A DNA stretch of 38,922 bases from Clostridiales bacterium (GTDB lineage Bacteria; Bacillota; Clostridia; Lachnospirales; Lachnospiraceae): NCBI GenBank assembly GCA_029007845.1, contig JAQXIP010000113.1:1-38922 (forward strand), in the 5' to 3' direction. Numbering within the stretch: the stretch's first letter is position 1; every line of letters begins with the position of its first letter. Positions 16,369 through 25,330 of this stretch are shown here, piece by piece. Both the position numbers and the translations under genes were made by a program. The notes below the pieces were generated by a model. That model had not been told where the DNA came from, did no database searches, and saw nothing but the letters and a program-made list of their open reading frames with translations.

Positions 16369-17499
16369 ATGGATCTGAATATTACCAGAGGTAAAATAGA
16401 TGAGATTGATAAGGAACTGGTTTCGTTATTTGAGCAGCGTATGGAGCTGACAAAAGAGGTGGCAGAGTATAAGATTGTCACTGGAAAACCGGTCTATGAT
16501 AAAGAACGGGAAGAAGAAAAAATAAAAGCGCTGACCAGCATGACGGAAGATGCATTTAATAAGAGGGGGATTAAGGATTTATTTACGGAGATTATGTCAA
16601 TCAGCCGGAAGTATCAGTACCAGAAAGTAATATCCTCTGTCAGCCTGCCGGTTTTTGAACAGATTGAAAGCATTGACCTGAAAGGAAAGAAGGTTGTCTG
16701 TTTCGGGGAGCATGGATCATATACCGAACAGGCAATGGAGGAATATTTTGGACAGATGCCGGATAGTTTTAATGAACTGACATTCCGGGGGGTTATGGAT
16801 GCAGTGGAAAAGGGGGAAGCCGATTATGGCGTACTTCCGATTGAGAATTCATCTACCGGTTCCATTACGGATGTGTATGATTTGTTAAATGATTATGATA
16901 TATGTATTATTGGAGAGCATGTGGTAAAGGTTGAGCAGGCATTGCTTGGTACACAAGAAGCACAGATGTCCGATCTTCGGAGGGTGTATTCCCATCCTCA
17001 GGGACTGTTACAGTGCCAGCGTTTTCTAGAGGAAAATCCAAAGATAAAGGGAATTACTTATGACAGCACATCTTCGAGTGCGCGAAAAGTATATGAAGAA
17101 AATGATGTGACGCAGGGTGCGATTGCCAGCAGGCGTGCGGCAGACCTTTATGGGCTGAAGGTAATCAAGTGCCCGATCAATGATAACAAGACGAATGCAA
17201 CCCGGTTTATTATTATTGCAAAGAGAAAAATCTATCTCTCTCATGCCAATAAGGTTATTGTCTGCTTTGAAGTGCCACATGAAAGCGGTACATTGCATTC
17301 TATGTTATCCCATGTGATTTTCAGCGGATTGAATATGACAAAGATTGCTTCCCGCCCGATGGCTGGCCGCCCATGGGAATATCGTTTTATCCTGGAGTTT
17401 GAGGGAAACCTTAATGAAGAGGTTGTGCAGTATGCAATCCGGGGGATGGCGGCAGAATCCACGCACTTTAAAATGATGGGAAATTTTTATACCCGATAG
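16369..17499 (+). CDS. pheA: Bifunctional chorismate mutase / prephenate dehydratase
   Basis: Turns chorismate into phenylpyruvate for phenylalanine synthesis. Residues 1-90 form an AroQ-type chorismate mutase (ITRGKIDEIDKELVSLFEQR ... KEVAEYKIVTGKPVYDKERE). Residues about 108-285 are prephenate dehydratase (FGEHGSYTEQAMEEYF, LPIENSSTGSITDVYDLL, SHPQGLLQCQRFL and the catalytic-site NATRFIIIA). Residues 295-376 are a regulatory ACT domain (SGTLHSMLSHVIFSGLNMTKIASRP, the usual phenylalanine-binding ESRP region, here ASRP). The length of 376 is normal. A GAAGGAGGAAA ribosome site precedes the ATG. It appears monocistronic. Confidence 0.95.
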   Translation: MDLNITRGKIDEIDKELVSLFEQRMELTKEVAEYKIVTGKPVYDKEREEEKIKALTSMTEDAFNKRGIKDLFTEIMSISRKYQYQKVISSVSLPVFEQIESIDLKGKKVVCFGEHGSYTEQAMEEYFGQMPDSFNELTFRGVMDAVEKGEADYGVLPIENSSTGSITDVYDLLNDYDICIIGEHVVKVEQALLGTQEAQMSDLRRVYSHPQGLLQCQRFLEENPKIKGITYDSTSSSARKVYEENDVTQGAIASRRAADLYGLKVIKCPINDNKTNATRFIIIAKRKIYLSHANKVIVCFEVPHESGTLHSMLSHVIFSGLNMTKIASRPMAGRPWEYRFILEFEGNLNEEVVQYAIRGMAAESTHFKMMGNFYTR

Positions 17500-17614
17500 A
17501 AAAACGATTGTCTGAAAATCACAAATTCATAAAGAATCGAACACAATTCGTACATATTTTATTGTTATGATAAATACAGAATCAAGAAAGCATAAATCGT
17601 TTTAAAGGAGTGGA

Positions 17615-19174
17615 ATGGTTATGGATAATAACAATTTTAATGAGAATCAAAACAGCCAGAACAGCCAAAACAGTCCAAACAACCAATTCAATCAGAATGG
17701 TCAGAATGGTCAGAGTGGATATTTTATGTATGGTTCCCAACAGCCATCAAACCAGGTGTATCAGACTGGAAATACGGATTATTCCCAACAGGATCGTGGA
17801 TACCATAAGAAGAAGCCGAAAAAGAAATTTTCCTGGAAAAAAGGGGCAGCCGTTGCTGCATGTATTGTTCTGTTTGGCGGCGTGGTAGGTGGTTCCTTTG
17901 CAGGAGTGCGGTATGTAGCGGGACGTCTATTGGGTGATACCGTTACAATAGCGAAAACAGAACATGGAAAACTGAATGTAGACAAATCTTCAGAACTTGC
18001 CACCGTTACAACATCAGAATCCTCTGAGGTATCGGAGAATGACGTTTCAAAAGTTGTGAAAAATGTAATGCCAGCTATTGTTTCCATCAACAATACGTAT
18101 ACAGAGACCGATGATTACGGCTATTTCTTTGGCGGAAGTTATGAGCAGGAAGTAGAGGGAAGTGGTTCCGGAATCATTATTGGACAGAATAATTCGGAAG
18201 TTCTTATTGCTACAAATAACCATGTGGTAGCAGGTGACAATGCAAAGATAAAAGTGACATTCTACGATGATTCCCAGGTAGATGCCACGATAAAAGGAAC
18301 GGATTCTGCCAATGATCTGGCAGTTGTTGCGGTAAAAATATCCAGCTTATCGGATGAGACAAAACAGAAGATTAAAATTGCTACATTAGGGGACTCTGAT
18401 AAACTGGAAGTAGGAGAAATGTGTATTGCAATTGGAAATGCACTGGGATATGGGCAGTCTGTTACGGTTGGATATATCAGTGCAAAGGACCGGGAGATCT
18501 CCATTGATGACTGCACGCTGACTCTATTACAGACGGATGCAGCGATTAATCCGGGAAATAGTGGCGGTGCCTTGTTAAATGAAAAAGGTGAAGTGATCGG
18601 CATTAACTCGGCGAAATTCTCATCCACTGAAGTAGAGGGGATGGGATATGCAATCCCGATCTCTGATGCTATTCCGATTATCAACGATCTGATGAACCGG
18701 GAGCAGCTTGCAGAGAATGAACAGGCATATCTTGGCGTAAAGGGACGTGATATCAATGATACCTATTCTGCCCAGTTTAATATGCCAAAGGGCATTTTTA
18801 TAAATGAAATCTCCAGTGGTTCTCCAGCTGATAAAGGCGGACTCAAATCAGGAGATATTATAACAGAGATCGATGGGAAAAAGATGACTGGAATGAAAGA
18901 CCTGGAGAGCTTCCTGTCTTATAATCAGGCGGGTACCAAAGTTACCGTTACCGTTCAGCGCTTATCGAACGGATCCTATCAAGAAAAAAAGATAACCGTT
19001 ACGCTTGGAAGTAGAGAAGATGTAGATTCTTCTTCGTCGGATTCCGAGAACAGCCAGAATAGCGGAAGACAGCAGAGCCCGGATTCTCCATATAGTTATG
19101 GAGATGACTATGATGACTATTATGATGATTATGAAAGTAATGATCCATATGGCTGGTTTTTCCCACAGCAGTAA
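17615..19174 (+). CDS. HtrA/DegP-like membrane serine protease with PDZ domain
   Basis: A 519-residue S1C protease predicted to handle misfolded proteins at the outer face of the membrane. The order is: an Asn/Gln-rich cytoplasmic N-terminus (1-60), a lysine-rich stretch, one transmembrane segment (about 77-97), and a trypsin-like domain with catalytic His203 (ATNNHVVAG), Asp234 (SANDLAVVAV) and Ser316 (NPGNSGGALLN). A PDZ domain (about 370-465, YLGVKGRDI ... SSGSPADKGGLKSGDIITEIDGK) follows, then an acidic Asp/Tyr-rich tail. AAAGGAG lies 4 nt before the ATG at 17615 and 10 nt before a second ATG at 17621, so either may be the start. A terminator follows directly. Confidence 0.93.
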   Translation: MVMDNNNFNENQNSQNSQNSPNNQFNQNGQNGQSGYFMYGSQQPSNQVYQTGNTDYSQQDRGYHKKKPKKKFSWKKGAAVAACIVLFGGVVGGSFAGVRYVAGRLLGDTVTIAKTEHGKLNVDKSSELATVTTSESSEVSENDVSKVVKNVMPAIVSINNTYTETDDYGYFFGGSYEQEVEGSGSGIIIGQNNSEVLIATNNHVVAGDNAKIKVTFYDDSQVDATIKGTDSANDLAVVAVKISSLSDETKQKIKIATLGDSDKLEVGEMCIAIGNALGYGQSVTVGYISAKDREISIDDCTLTLLQTDAAINPGNSGGALLNEKGEVIGINSAKFSSTEVEGMGYAIPISDAIPIINDLMNREQLAENEQAYLGVKGRDINDTYSAQFNMPKGIFINEISSGSPADKGGLKSGDIITEIDGKKMTGMKDLESFLSYNQAGTKVTVTVQRLSNGSYQEKKITVTLGSREDVDSSSSDSENSQNSGRQQSPDSPYSYGDDYDDYYDDYESNDPYGWFFPQQ

Positions 19175-19178
19175 AAAA

Positions 19179-19224
19179 AAGAACCCCGTTTCCGTGAAGG
19201 ATTCACGAAACGGGGTTCTTTTTT
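19179..19224. terminator. Bidirectional intrinsic terminator
   Basis: AAGAACCCCGTTTCGTG-type arms (19179-19199 and 19203-19220) form a stem of about 17 bp with A and T tracts on opposite sides. It sits between convergent htrA-like and alcohol dehydrogenase genes and can serve both. Confidence 0.9.
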
Positions 19225-19238
19225 AGAAAGCTACATCT

Positions 19239-20456
19239 TTAGAAATCTACATCAGTATCATAGTAACAGCATTTTAACAGTTTTTCCATCTCTTCCTGGC
19301 TTGGCTGGCGAGGATTGGAACCAGTACATGCGTCACCGATGGCATTTTTAGCAATCTCTGGCAGACGTTCTAAGAATACTTCCTCAGGAACAAAACCTTG
19401 TTCGCATGGGTAGCTGTCTGCACCATAATTCTTAATACAATGAGGAATGTTTAATTCTTCATTCATATTGCGCAGATAGTCAATTAATAACAGAACTTTT
19501 TCGTCATCGCTTTCTCCGCCCAGATTCATGTAGTCAGCAATGGCACCATACCGTTTTTTTGCCGTCTCATCTTTGGCATTAAAAGCAATTACCTTTGGAA
19601 GATACATTGCATTTGCTGCACCGTGTATGATGTGTGCGCCATAATCCGCAAAAGCGGCTCCGGTTTTATGAGCCATAGAATGAACAATTCCAAGCAGCGC
19701 ATTGGAGAATGCCATTCCGGCAAGGCACTGGGCATTATGCATGCTGTGGCGTTTTTCCATATCCCCATTATAGGATTTTACAAGATCATCCTGAATCATC
19801 TTAATGGCATAAAGCGCAAGCGGATCAGTAAAATCGCTGTTGGCAGTTGACACATAAGCTTCAATTGCGTGTGTGATGGCATCCATACCAGTATGCGCTA
19901 CCAGCTTCTGAGGCATGGTTTCAGCTAATTCTGGATCAACAATGGCAACATCCGGTGTGATTTCAAAATCAGCAATTGGATATTTAATTCCTTTCTCATA
20001 ATCCGTAATAATAGAAAATGCGGTTACTTCCGTTGCCGTTCCGGATGTGGAAGAAATGGCACAGAAATGTGCTTTCTTTCTTAATTTTGGAATACCGAAT
20101 ACTTTGCACATATCTTCAAAAGTAACATCCGGGTATTCATATTTAATCCACATGGCTTTTGCAGCATCAATTGGAGAACCGCCGCCGATTGCAACAATCC
20201 AGTCAGGCTGGAAATCCTGCATGGCTTTTGCACCTTTCATAACAGTTTCAACGGATGGATCCGGTTCGATTCCTTCAAAAAGCTGGACTTCCATCCCGGC
20301 TTCTTCCAGATAAGAGACAACCTTGTCAAGGAATCCAAAGCGCTTCATGGATCCGCCCCCGACGCATACCATTGCCCGTTTTCCTTCAAATGTTTTCAGA
20401 GCCTCCAGTGCTCCCTTCCCGTGATAAATATCACGAGGTAATGTAAATCTCGCCAT
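19239..20456 (-). CDS. Iron-containing (group III) alcohol dehydrogenase
   Basis: A 405-residue NAD(P)-dependent dehydrogenase that probably reduces aldehydes to alcohols during fermentation. The nucleotide-binding loop is VAIGGGSPIDAAKAM. The metal ligands expected for the family are present: Asp and His in GMDAITHAIEAY, His in GIVHSMAHKTG, His in IIHGAANA. Start at ATG 20456 with an AGAGGAGG site. The leader contains a GGAGTC...GACTCC hairpin (20498-20521). It lies 132 bp downstream of the binding-lipoprotein gene on the same strand. Substrate (ethanol, butanol, propanediol) cannot be told from sequence. Confidence 0.9.
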   Translation of the reverse strand: MARFTLPRDIYHGKGALEALKTFEGKRAMVCVGGGSMKRFGFLDKVVSYLEEAGMEVQLFEGIEPDPSVETVMKGAKAMQDFQPDWIVAIGGGSPIDAAKAMWIKYEYPDVTFEDMCKVFGIPKLRKKAHFCAISSTSGTATEVTAFSIITDYEKGIKYPIADFEITPDVAIVDPELAETMPQKLVAHTGMDAITHAIEAYVSTANSDFTDPLALYAIKMIQDDLVKSYNGDMEKRHSMHNAQCLAGMAFSNALLGIVHSMAHKTGAAFADYGAHIIHGAANAMYLPKVIAFNAKDETAKKRYGAIADYMNLGGESDDEKVLLLIDYLRNMNEELNIPHCIKNYGADSYPCEQGFVPEEVFLERLPEIAKNAIGDACTGSNPRQPSQEEMEKLLKCCYYDTDVDF

Positions 20457-20546
20457 AATAAACCTCCTCTTTTTTTACCAATACATGTAATTATGTTGGA
20501 GTCGAAAGGTATTCTGACTCCGTGTTACTTACGTTCAAACAATTCA

Positions 20547-20575
20547 ATTATAACATATATTGCGTAAAAAAGCGA
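20547..20575 (-). promoter_or_regulatory. Probable promoter of the alcohol dehydrogenase gene
   Basis: Perfect TATAAT on the minus strand (20547-20552). At 17 bp only a poor -35 (TCGCTT) is present, so an activator or another -35 may be used. The transcript would carry the 20498-20521 hairpin. Confidence 0.4.
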
Positions 20576-20588
20576 TGCGAATATGGCT

Positions 20589-21590
20589 TTATTTTTTTAG
20601 CACTTTTTTTGCAAATTCAGTCGTTACCAGATCTTCATATGGAACATTCTCATCCAGTTCCCCGCCATTCTTCAAAATATCTTCAAGAAGTGTAAAGCTG
20701 TCTTCCTCATATACCAGATTATCTTTCCAGGTGTCCTGATCCTGATAGCGTTTTACAATAGCCACCAGTGCTTCCGATTCTGTCTCGTCAAACTGAGGAG
20801 CAATCACCTGGGCAATTTCTTCCGGTGAATGGCTGTTTACATAATCCATGCCCTTTTGCAGAGCATTGGTAAATGCCTGAATTGTGGCCGGGTGTTTAGT
20901 TAGATAACTTTGTTTTGCCATAAATGCAGTATAAGGTACATTTCCACTTTCGACACCAATGGAAGCCACCACGGTTCCCTTTTCCTCTTTTTCCAGGCTG
21001 TAGGCAGCCGGTTCAAATTCCACTGTGTAGTCCCCTTTTCCTGAGGCAAAGGCTTCTGCGGTCATGCCAAAGTCAATATTTTTTATGATAGTCAGATCCT
21101 TTTGGGGATCAATCCCTTTTTTCTTCAGAACATATTCCAAAACCATTTCCGGCATCCCGCCCTGCCTGCCGCCAATGATTGTTTTTCCTTTTAACTGTTC
21201 CCATTGAAAGGAATCACCATCTCTGGCAACTAAGAAATTGCCTGCCCGCTGGGTAAGCTGGGCGAAGTTGACTGCGTAGTCACTGGCACCTTCCTTATAG
21301 ACGTAGATGGATGCTTCTGAACCCATAAAGCCGATGTCACAGTCACCAGATAGAAGAGCAGTCATGGTTTTGTCTGCACCAAGTCCATTTGTTAAAGAAA
21401 CATCGAGCCCTTCCTCTTCAAAATACCCATTTTCAAATGCTACATACATTGGAGCATAGAAAATGGAATGAGCGACTTCTGTCAGATTTACTTTTGTAAG
21501 CTTTGGCTCCCTGCTGCAGCCAGGTATGGTAAATACCATGGAAAAAATCAGGATACAGCAAAGGAACATGCAAAGTATTTTCCTTTTCAT
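20589..21590 (-). CDS. ABC-type substrate-binding lipoprotein, NMT1/SsuA family
   Basis: 333 residues. A lipoprotein signal (MKRKILCMFLCCILIFSMVF, then TIPGC with lipidated Cys25) predicts attachment to the outer face of the membrane. The mature part is an NMT1/THI5-like periplasmic-binding fold (VAHSIFYAPMYVAFENGYFEEEGLDV, GDCDIGFMGSEASIYVYKEG, LKGKTIIGGRQGGMPEMVLEYVL). Relatives bind sulfonates, nitrate or pyrimidine/thiamine precursors. No permease or ATPase gene lies beside it, so the partner must be elsewhere or the protein has lost it. GGAGG precedes the ATG. Ligand unknown. Confidence 0.82.
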   Translation of the reverse strand: MKRKILCMFLCCILIFSMVFTIPGCSREPKLTKVNLTEVAHSIFYAPMYVAFENGYFEEEGLDVSLTNGLGADKTMTALLSGDCDIGFMGSEASIYVYKEGASDYAVNFAQLTQRAGNFLVARDGDSFQWEQLKGKTIIGGRQGGMPEMVLEYVLKKKGIDPQKDLTIIKNIDFGMTAEAFASGKGDYTVEFEPAAYSLEKEEKGTVVASIGVESGNVPYTAFMAKQSYLTKHPATIQAFTNALQKGMDYVNSHSPEEIAQVIAPQFDETESEALVAIVKRYQDQDTWKDNLVYEEDSFTLLEDILKNGGELDENVPYEDLVTTEFAKKVLKK

Positions 21591-21618
21591 AAAAACCTCC
21601 AGAAAACTATCTGTCTAT

Positions 21619-21647
21619 AGTATATTCTGGTGAAGGAGAAAGGTTAA
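21619..21647 (-). promoter_or_regulatory. Probable promoter of the binding-lipoprotein gene
   Basis: Minus-strand TTAACC (21642-21647), 17-bp spacer, TATACT (21619-21624). It lies after the DUF4366-like gene's terminator and 29 bp before the lipoprotein ATG. Confidence 0.5.
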
Positions 21648-21683
21648 CTGTTGGGAGGGCGCAATTTGCAAAATGCCAGATAG

Positions 21684-21724
21684 AAAAAAGCTGCCAGTCT
21701 TGATCATCATCAAGGCTGACAGCC
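21684..21724 (-). terminator. Intrinsic terminator of the acidic membrane protein gene
   Basis: On the minus strand GCTGTCAGCCTTGAT pairs with ATCAAGACTGGCAGC around a short loop and is followed by TTTTTT. Confidence 0.85.
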
Positions 21725-21747
21725 GTAAGAAATCTTGGTGGTCTGTT

Positions 21748-22035
21748 TTATGCTTCTGGATTCTCTGCTTTGGAATCGGATTTGATCTCAACGACCTCGT
21801 CATCATCATAGAAGTCATCATCAAAATCATCGTCAAAGTCATCATCGAAATCATCCAGATAATCTGGAGTGAAATAGCGATACACTCCATAAGCAATTGC
21901 AGCAACCGCAGCAACCGCACCAATAATAGCTAATACCCAGAGAAGAGAGGATTTTTTCTCTTCTTCCAGTTCTTTTTTATGAATCAGCTCGTTTAATTTT
22001 GCTGCATTCAGCATTTCTTCTAACTTATTACTCAA
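21748..22035 (-). CDS. Small membrane protein with Asp-rich tail (DUF4366-like)
   Basis: About 95 residues: a charged cytoplasmic helix (NKLEEMLNAAKLNELIHKKE), one transmembrane segment (SLLWVLAIIGAVAAVAAIAYGV), then a strikingly acidic tail built from DDF/DDDF repeats. I place the start at the TTG at 22035 (LSNKLEEML), because AGAAAGGG lies 9 nt upstream; a longer frame begins with a TTG at 22056 without a good site. Similar DUF4366-type proteins are common in Lachnospiraceae, usually without known role. A terminator follows. The repetitive Asp codons (gatgatgacttt pattern) make the 3' part low-complexity DNA. Confidence 0.65.
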   Translation of the reverse strand: MSNKLEEMLNAAKLNELIHKKELEEEKKSSLLWVLAIIGAVAAVAAIAYGVYRYFTPDYLDDFDDDFDDDFDDDFYDDDEVVEIKSDSKAENPEA

Positions 22036-22128
22036 AATACACACGCCCTTTCTCAAATGATAGTCTGATTATAACATAAAATCGGAATTAATACTATAAT
22101 TTTTACCATAAAAAGTGGAAAATATTTA

Positions 22129-24405
22129 TCATAATTTTTTCAGCTTGGCAAAAGATGCCTTCATTTTCTTTGGTCCGGTAGAAAACGCTACCGTGACATC
22201 ATAGTCGCTTCCATTCTTAACAAGACTGGTAACTTTGCCTTCGCCGAAACGAGGATGTACGACCATGTCCCCGGTCTGGTATTCAATGGAAACTGGATCC
22301 TTTTTGCCTGTGGACAGGCCGCCAAATCCTTTTTGGATGTATGGAGAACCGGCAAACAGATTCTTTGACGAACTGTTTTTCGGAAAATTGGTGTTCGCTC
22401 TGGCTGTATCTGGTGAAGAAGCAAAACGTGGTTTTCTTACTGTGCCGAATTGTTTCAGGAGGTACCTTGGAATCTCGCTTATGAAACGGGATGGCTTATT
22501 AAACTGGGTTTCTCCTCGAACCATGCGTTGTCTTGCACAGGTCAGGCACAACCGCTCCATGGCACGGGTAATGCCAACGTAGCAGAGACGCCGCTCTTCT
22601 TCCATCTCTTCCGGATCGTCGCCTGTGATGGTGAGGTATCCTGGAAAAATACCATCTTCCATACCGCATAAATATACATAAGGAAATTCTAATCCTTTGG
22701 CACTGTGGAGAGTCATTAGAACAACTGCATCTGCGTCTTCCTCCAGATTGTCAATGTCTGCCACGAGTGCGATATCTTCCAGAAAGCCGCCAAGAGTTGG
22801 TGGTTCTTCGGAAGTCTCTTCAAAGGTAATTAGTTTGTTACGCAGTTCATCGATATTTTCAAGACGTCCTTTCGCCTCTTCGGTATTTTCTTCCTCTAAT
22901 TCCTCCAGATATCCAGTAGCCTCCATTAATTCATCAAACAGACCTGATAGGGAGTATCCGGGTGTTGCCGCCTTGCTTTTCAAAACTTCAATAAAGCTGA
23001 CAAAGGGACTAAGTTTGTTCAGGCTTCTTTGAAGCCCCGGGATGTATTCTGCCCGTTTGCATGCCTCATAAAAGCTCATATTCTGGGTGATCGCGTAATC
23101 GGTAATCCGGTCTATGGTTGTAAGGCCAATTCCTCGTCTGGGAACGTTAATAATGCGCTTCGCAGACAAATCATCCTGTGAGTTATTAATAAGACGTAGA
23201 TAGGCCAGAATGTCTTTGATCTCTTTTCTCTGATAAAAGTTAACGGCACCAATCAGGTGGTAAGGAATACTATATTTGATCAGTTTTTCTTCCAGAACAC
23301 GGGACTGGGCATTGGTACGGTATAAAAGTGCAAACTGCTGGTATTGCTTCCCGTCATTTTGTACGGCATAGGCAATGTCCTGGGCAATGCGGTCAGCTTC
23401 TTCATATTCCGAATCAAATTGGACAAAGCCAATTAGTTCACCAGCGGGCTTCTCGGTCCATAGAGCCTTGGATTTCCGCTGGGTGTTATTGGAAATAACC
23501 TGATTGGCTGCCTCCAGAATATTGCCCGTGGAACGGTAATTCTGTTCCAGTTTAATGACACGGGCTTCCGGGTATTCCTGCTCAAAATTCAGAATATTGT
23601 ATATATTTGCTCCCCGGAATTTGTAGATGGACTGGTCATCGTCACCTACTACGCATAAGTTGTGAACCAGTTCTCCGGTTTCTTCATCCGTGGTTGTGGC
23701 CAGTTCCCGGATTAACTGGAACTGGGCGGTATTGGTATCCTGATACTCATCAACCATAATATATTTAAAACGGTTCTGATAGTATTCCAGTACGTCTGGG
23801 TGTGTACGGAATAATTCGATGGTTTTTACAATCAGGTCATCAAAATCCAGTGCGTTATTGTTATAGAGCCGTTTCTGATATTCGGCATAAACCTGTGCAA
23901 TTTTTTGCTGGGTAAAATCATTTCCGGCACTTTTTGCAAAACTCTCCGGGGAAATCAGTTCATCCTTGGCATGAGAGATGGCAGTCAGAAAACTGCGCTC
24001 TTTAAACCGTTTGGAATCAATGTTCATGTATTTGAAGATTTCCCGCATAAGCGTCTTCTGGTCATCCCCGTCATAGATGGTGAAAGAGTTGGAATAGCCA
24101 AGCCGGTCGATATTACGCCGCAGTATCCGGACACAAGTTGAATGAAACGTGCTTACCCAGATATTTTCTGAACCGTAACCTACCAGTCTGTCTACCCGAT
24201 CCCTCATCTCTCTTGCAGCTTTATTCGTAAAAGTAAGTGCCAGAATGTTCCATGGGTTTACATCCTTTTCGTCAATCAGATATGCAATCCGGTGGGTTAA
24301 TACACGGGTTTTTCCTGAGCCGGCTCCCGCCAGTAAAAGAAGCGGTCCATCCGTATGTTTTACAGCAGCAAGCTGCTGGCTGTTAAGCGAATCGTAGATG
24401 CTCAT
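22129..24405 (-). CDS. pcrA: UvrD/PcrA-family ATP-dependent DNA helicase
   Basis: A 3'-5' superfamily 1A helicase for repair and removal of roadblocks and RecA. Motifs run in order: Q-motif SLNSQQLAAV at the N-terminus, Walker A AGAGSGKTR (about residues 26-34), Ia TFTNKAAREMRDRV, motif II VDEYQDTN, III GDDDQSIYKFRGA, IV LEQNYRST, V TLHSAKGLEFPYVYL and VI YVGITRAMERL. A C-terminal Tudor-like domain (TGDMVVHPRFGEGKVTSL) typical of PcrA follows. I start at ATG 24405 (MSIYDSLNSQQ) with GGAGGAA before it, giving 758 aa. The open frame extends to 24696, but only by reading through repeat copy 3 and the opposing promoter, so the extension is not coding. Confidence 0.95.
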   Translation of the reverse strand: MSIYDSLNSQQLAAVKHTDGPLLLLAGAGSGKTRVLTHRIAYLIDEKDVNPWNILALTFTNKAAREMRDRVDRLVGYGSENIWVSTFHSTCVRILRRNIDRLGYSNSFTIYDGDDQKTLMREIFKYMNIDSKRFKERSFLTAISHAKDELISPESFAKSAGNDFTQQKIAQVYAEYQKRLYNNNALDFDDLIVKTIELFRTHPDVLEYYQNRFKYIMVDEYQDTNTAQFQLIRELATTTDEETGELVHNLCVVGDDDQSIYKFRGANIYNILNFEQEYPEARVIKLEQNYRSTGNILEAANQVISNNTQRKSKALWTEKPAGELIGFVQFDSEYEEADRIAQDIAYAVQNDGKQYQQFALLYRTNAQSRVLEEKLIKYSIPYHLIGAVNFYQRKEIKDILAYLRLINNSQDDLSAKRIINVPRRGIGLTTIDRITDYAITQNMSFYEACKRAEYIPGLQRSLNKLSPFVSFIEVLKSKAATPGYSLSGLFDELMEATGYLEELEEENTEEAKGRLENIDELRNKLITFEETSEEPPTLGGFLEDIALVADIDNLEEDADAVVLMTLHSAKGLEFPYVYLCGMEDGIFPGYLTITGDDPEEMEEERRLCYVGITRAMERLCLTCARQRMVRGETQFNKPSRFISEIPRYLLKQFGTVRKPRFASSPDTARANTNFPKNSSSKNLFAGSPYIQKGFGGLSTGKKDPVSIEYQTGDMVVHPRFGEGKVTSLVKNGSDYDVTVAFSTGPKKMKASFAKLKKL

Positions 24406-24546
24406 ATGTGTTCCTCCTGTCCAAACATATGTTTTATTATAACACAGCAACGGGAAAATGGAAAGTAACAGTTCAGCCGTGACGAGCCCACAGCCGCCGG
24501 AAGCACGCCGAATATCAGGTACCATGAAATACCCGCTTTCGCTCCA

Positions 24547-24608
24547 TTGAACACGTAGCGGTACTAAGGTTTTGCAAAAAACGCAAAACCAAGTGCCGAC
24601 GTGTTCAA
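24547..24608 (+). repeat. Interspersed palindromic element, copy 3 (core)
   Basis: The core hairpin TTGAACACGTAGCGGTACTA ... GTGCCGACGTGTTCAA carries an inner GGTTTTGC/GCAAAACC stem and an enlarged loop (AAAAAAC). It matches the other two cores at almost every stem position. The flanks (about 24470-24546 and 24609-24640) keep the CCGCTTTCGCT and TGCAAAAGTGTGCA blocks, but the long outer arms seen in copies 1 and 2 are not clearly complementary. It lies between divergent pcrA and the DUF1836 gene and abuts the latter's -35 box. Confidence 0.85.
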
Positions 24609-24637
24609 AGGGATATGCAAAAGTGTGCATGGCGCCG

Positions 24638-24666
24638 TTGACACTCCGTTTTGATTTCGTTATAAT
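24638..24666 (+). promoter_or_regulatory. Consensus sigma-A promoter of the DUF1836 gene
   Basis: TTGACA (24638-24643), 17-bp spacer, TATAAT (24661-24666): a perfect consensus, 20 bp upstream of the ATG. The start site would fall near 24673, giving an unusually short leader that still includes the ribosome site. Confidence 0.85.
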
Positions 24667-24685
24667 CAGAAACGAGGTGAAATAG

Positions 24686-25327
24686 ATGATTAGCAATGAA
24701 AATTATGTGAAGCAGATTCTTCGGAGTATGACCCGGATGGATTATATCAAGCCGGATGATATCCCGAATATTGAATTATATATGGATCAGGTTACGACTT
24801 TCATGGATGAGCATTTGAAGTCGTACAAACGTTTTGATGACGATAAGCTTCTGACAAAAACCATGATCAATAATTATACAAAGAATAATCTGCTTCCGTC
24901 ACCAAATAAAAAGAAATATTCAAAAGAGCACATGCTGCTTCTTATTTTTATATATTATTTTAAAAGTTTCCTATCCATAAGTGATATCCAGACTATTTTT
25001 GGACCTCTTACGGAGAAATTCTACGGGGATCATAATTCCGTTAACCTGGAAGATATTTATCAGGAAGTTTTCAGCTTTGAAAAAAATCAGATGGAGCATC
25101 TTGTCAGGGATGTGATTAACCAGTATCATCAGGCAGAGCAGACGTTCACAGAAGTGGAGAAAGAGGAAGACCGGGAGTTTCTGGAAACGTTTTCTTTTAT
25201 CTGTCTTCTGAGTTTTGATGTGTATGTCAAGAAAATGATTATTGAACATCTGATTGACCACCGGCTAAAGCCAAAGCAGGATAAGAAAGAAAATGAGCGA
25301 AAAGAAAATAAGGGAAAAAAAGAGTAG
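24686..25327 (+). CDS. DUF1836 domain protein (putative HTH regulator)
   Basis: 213 residues. The N-terminal and middle part (YIKPDDIPNIELYMDQVTTFMDEHL, LTKTMINNYTKNNLLPSPNKKKYSKEHMLLLIFIYYFKSFLSISDI) matches the DUF1836/BS_YkrK family of MerR-like winged-helix proteins in Firmicutes. The C-terminus is a lysine/glutamate-rich tail. The start ATG follows ACGAGGTG. It is driven by a perfect promoter and is convergent with yerC, with only three bases between the stop codons. Its target genes are unknown. Confidence 0.8.
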   Translation: MISNENYVKQILRSMTRMDYIKPDDIPNIELYMDQVTTFMDEHLKSYKRFDDDKLLTKTMINNYTKNNLLPSPNKKKYSKEHMLLLIFIYYFKSFLSISDIQTIFGPLTEKFYGDHNSVNLEDIYQEVFSFEKNQMEHLVRDVINQYHQAEQTFTEVEKEEDREFLETFSFICLLSFDVYVKKMIIEHLIDHRLKPKQDKKENERKENKGKKE

Positions 25328-25330
25328 ATC

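Noticed and set aside
20498-20521. Rex or other redox operator before the alcohol dehydrogenase
   Set aside because: The GGAGTC/GACTCC hairpin does not resemble the TTGTGA-type Rex site; it is only noted as a leader hairpin.
24406-24696. N-terminal extension of the PcrA reading frame
   Set aside because: It reads through repeat copy 3 and the divergent promoter, has no helicase homology, and the ATG at 24405 has a strong ribosome site and the family's usual start.
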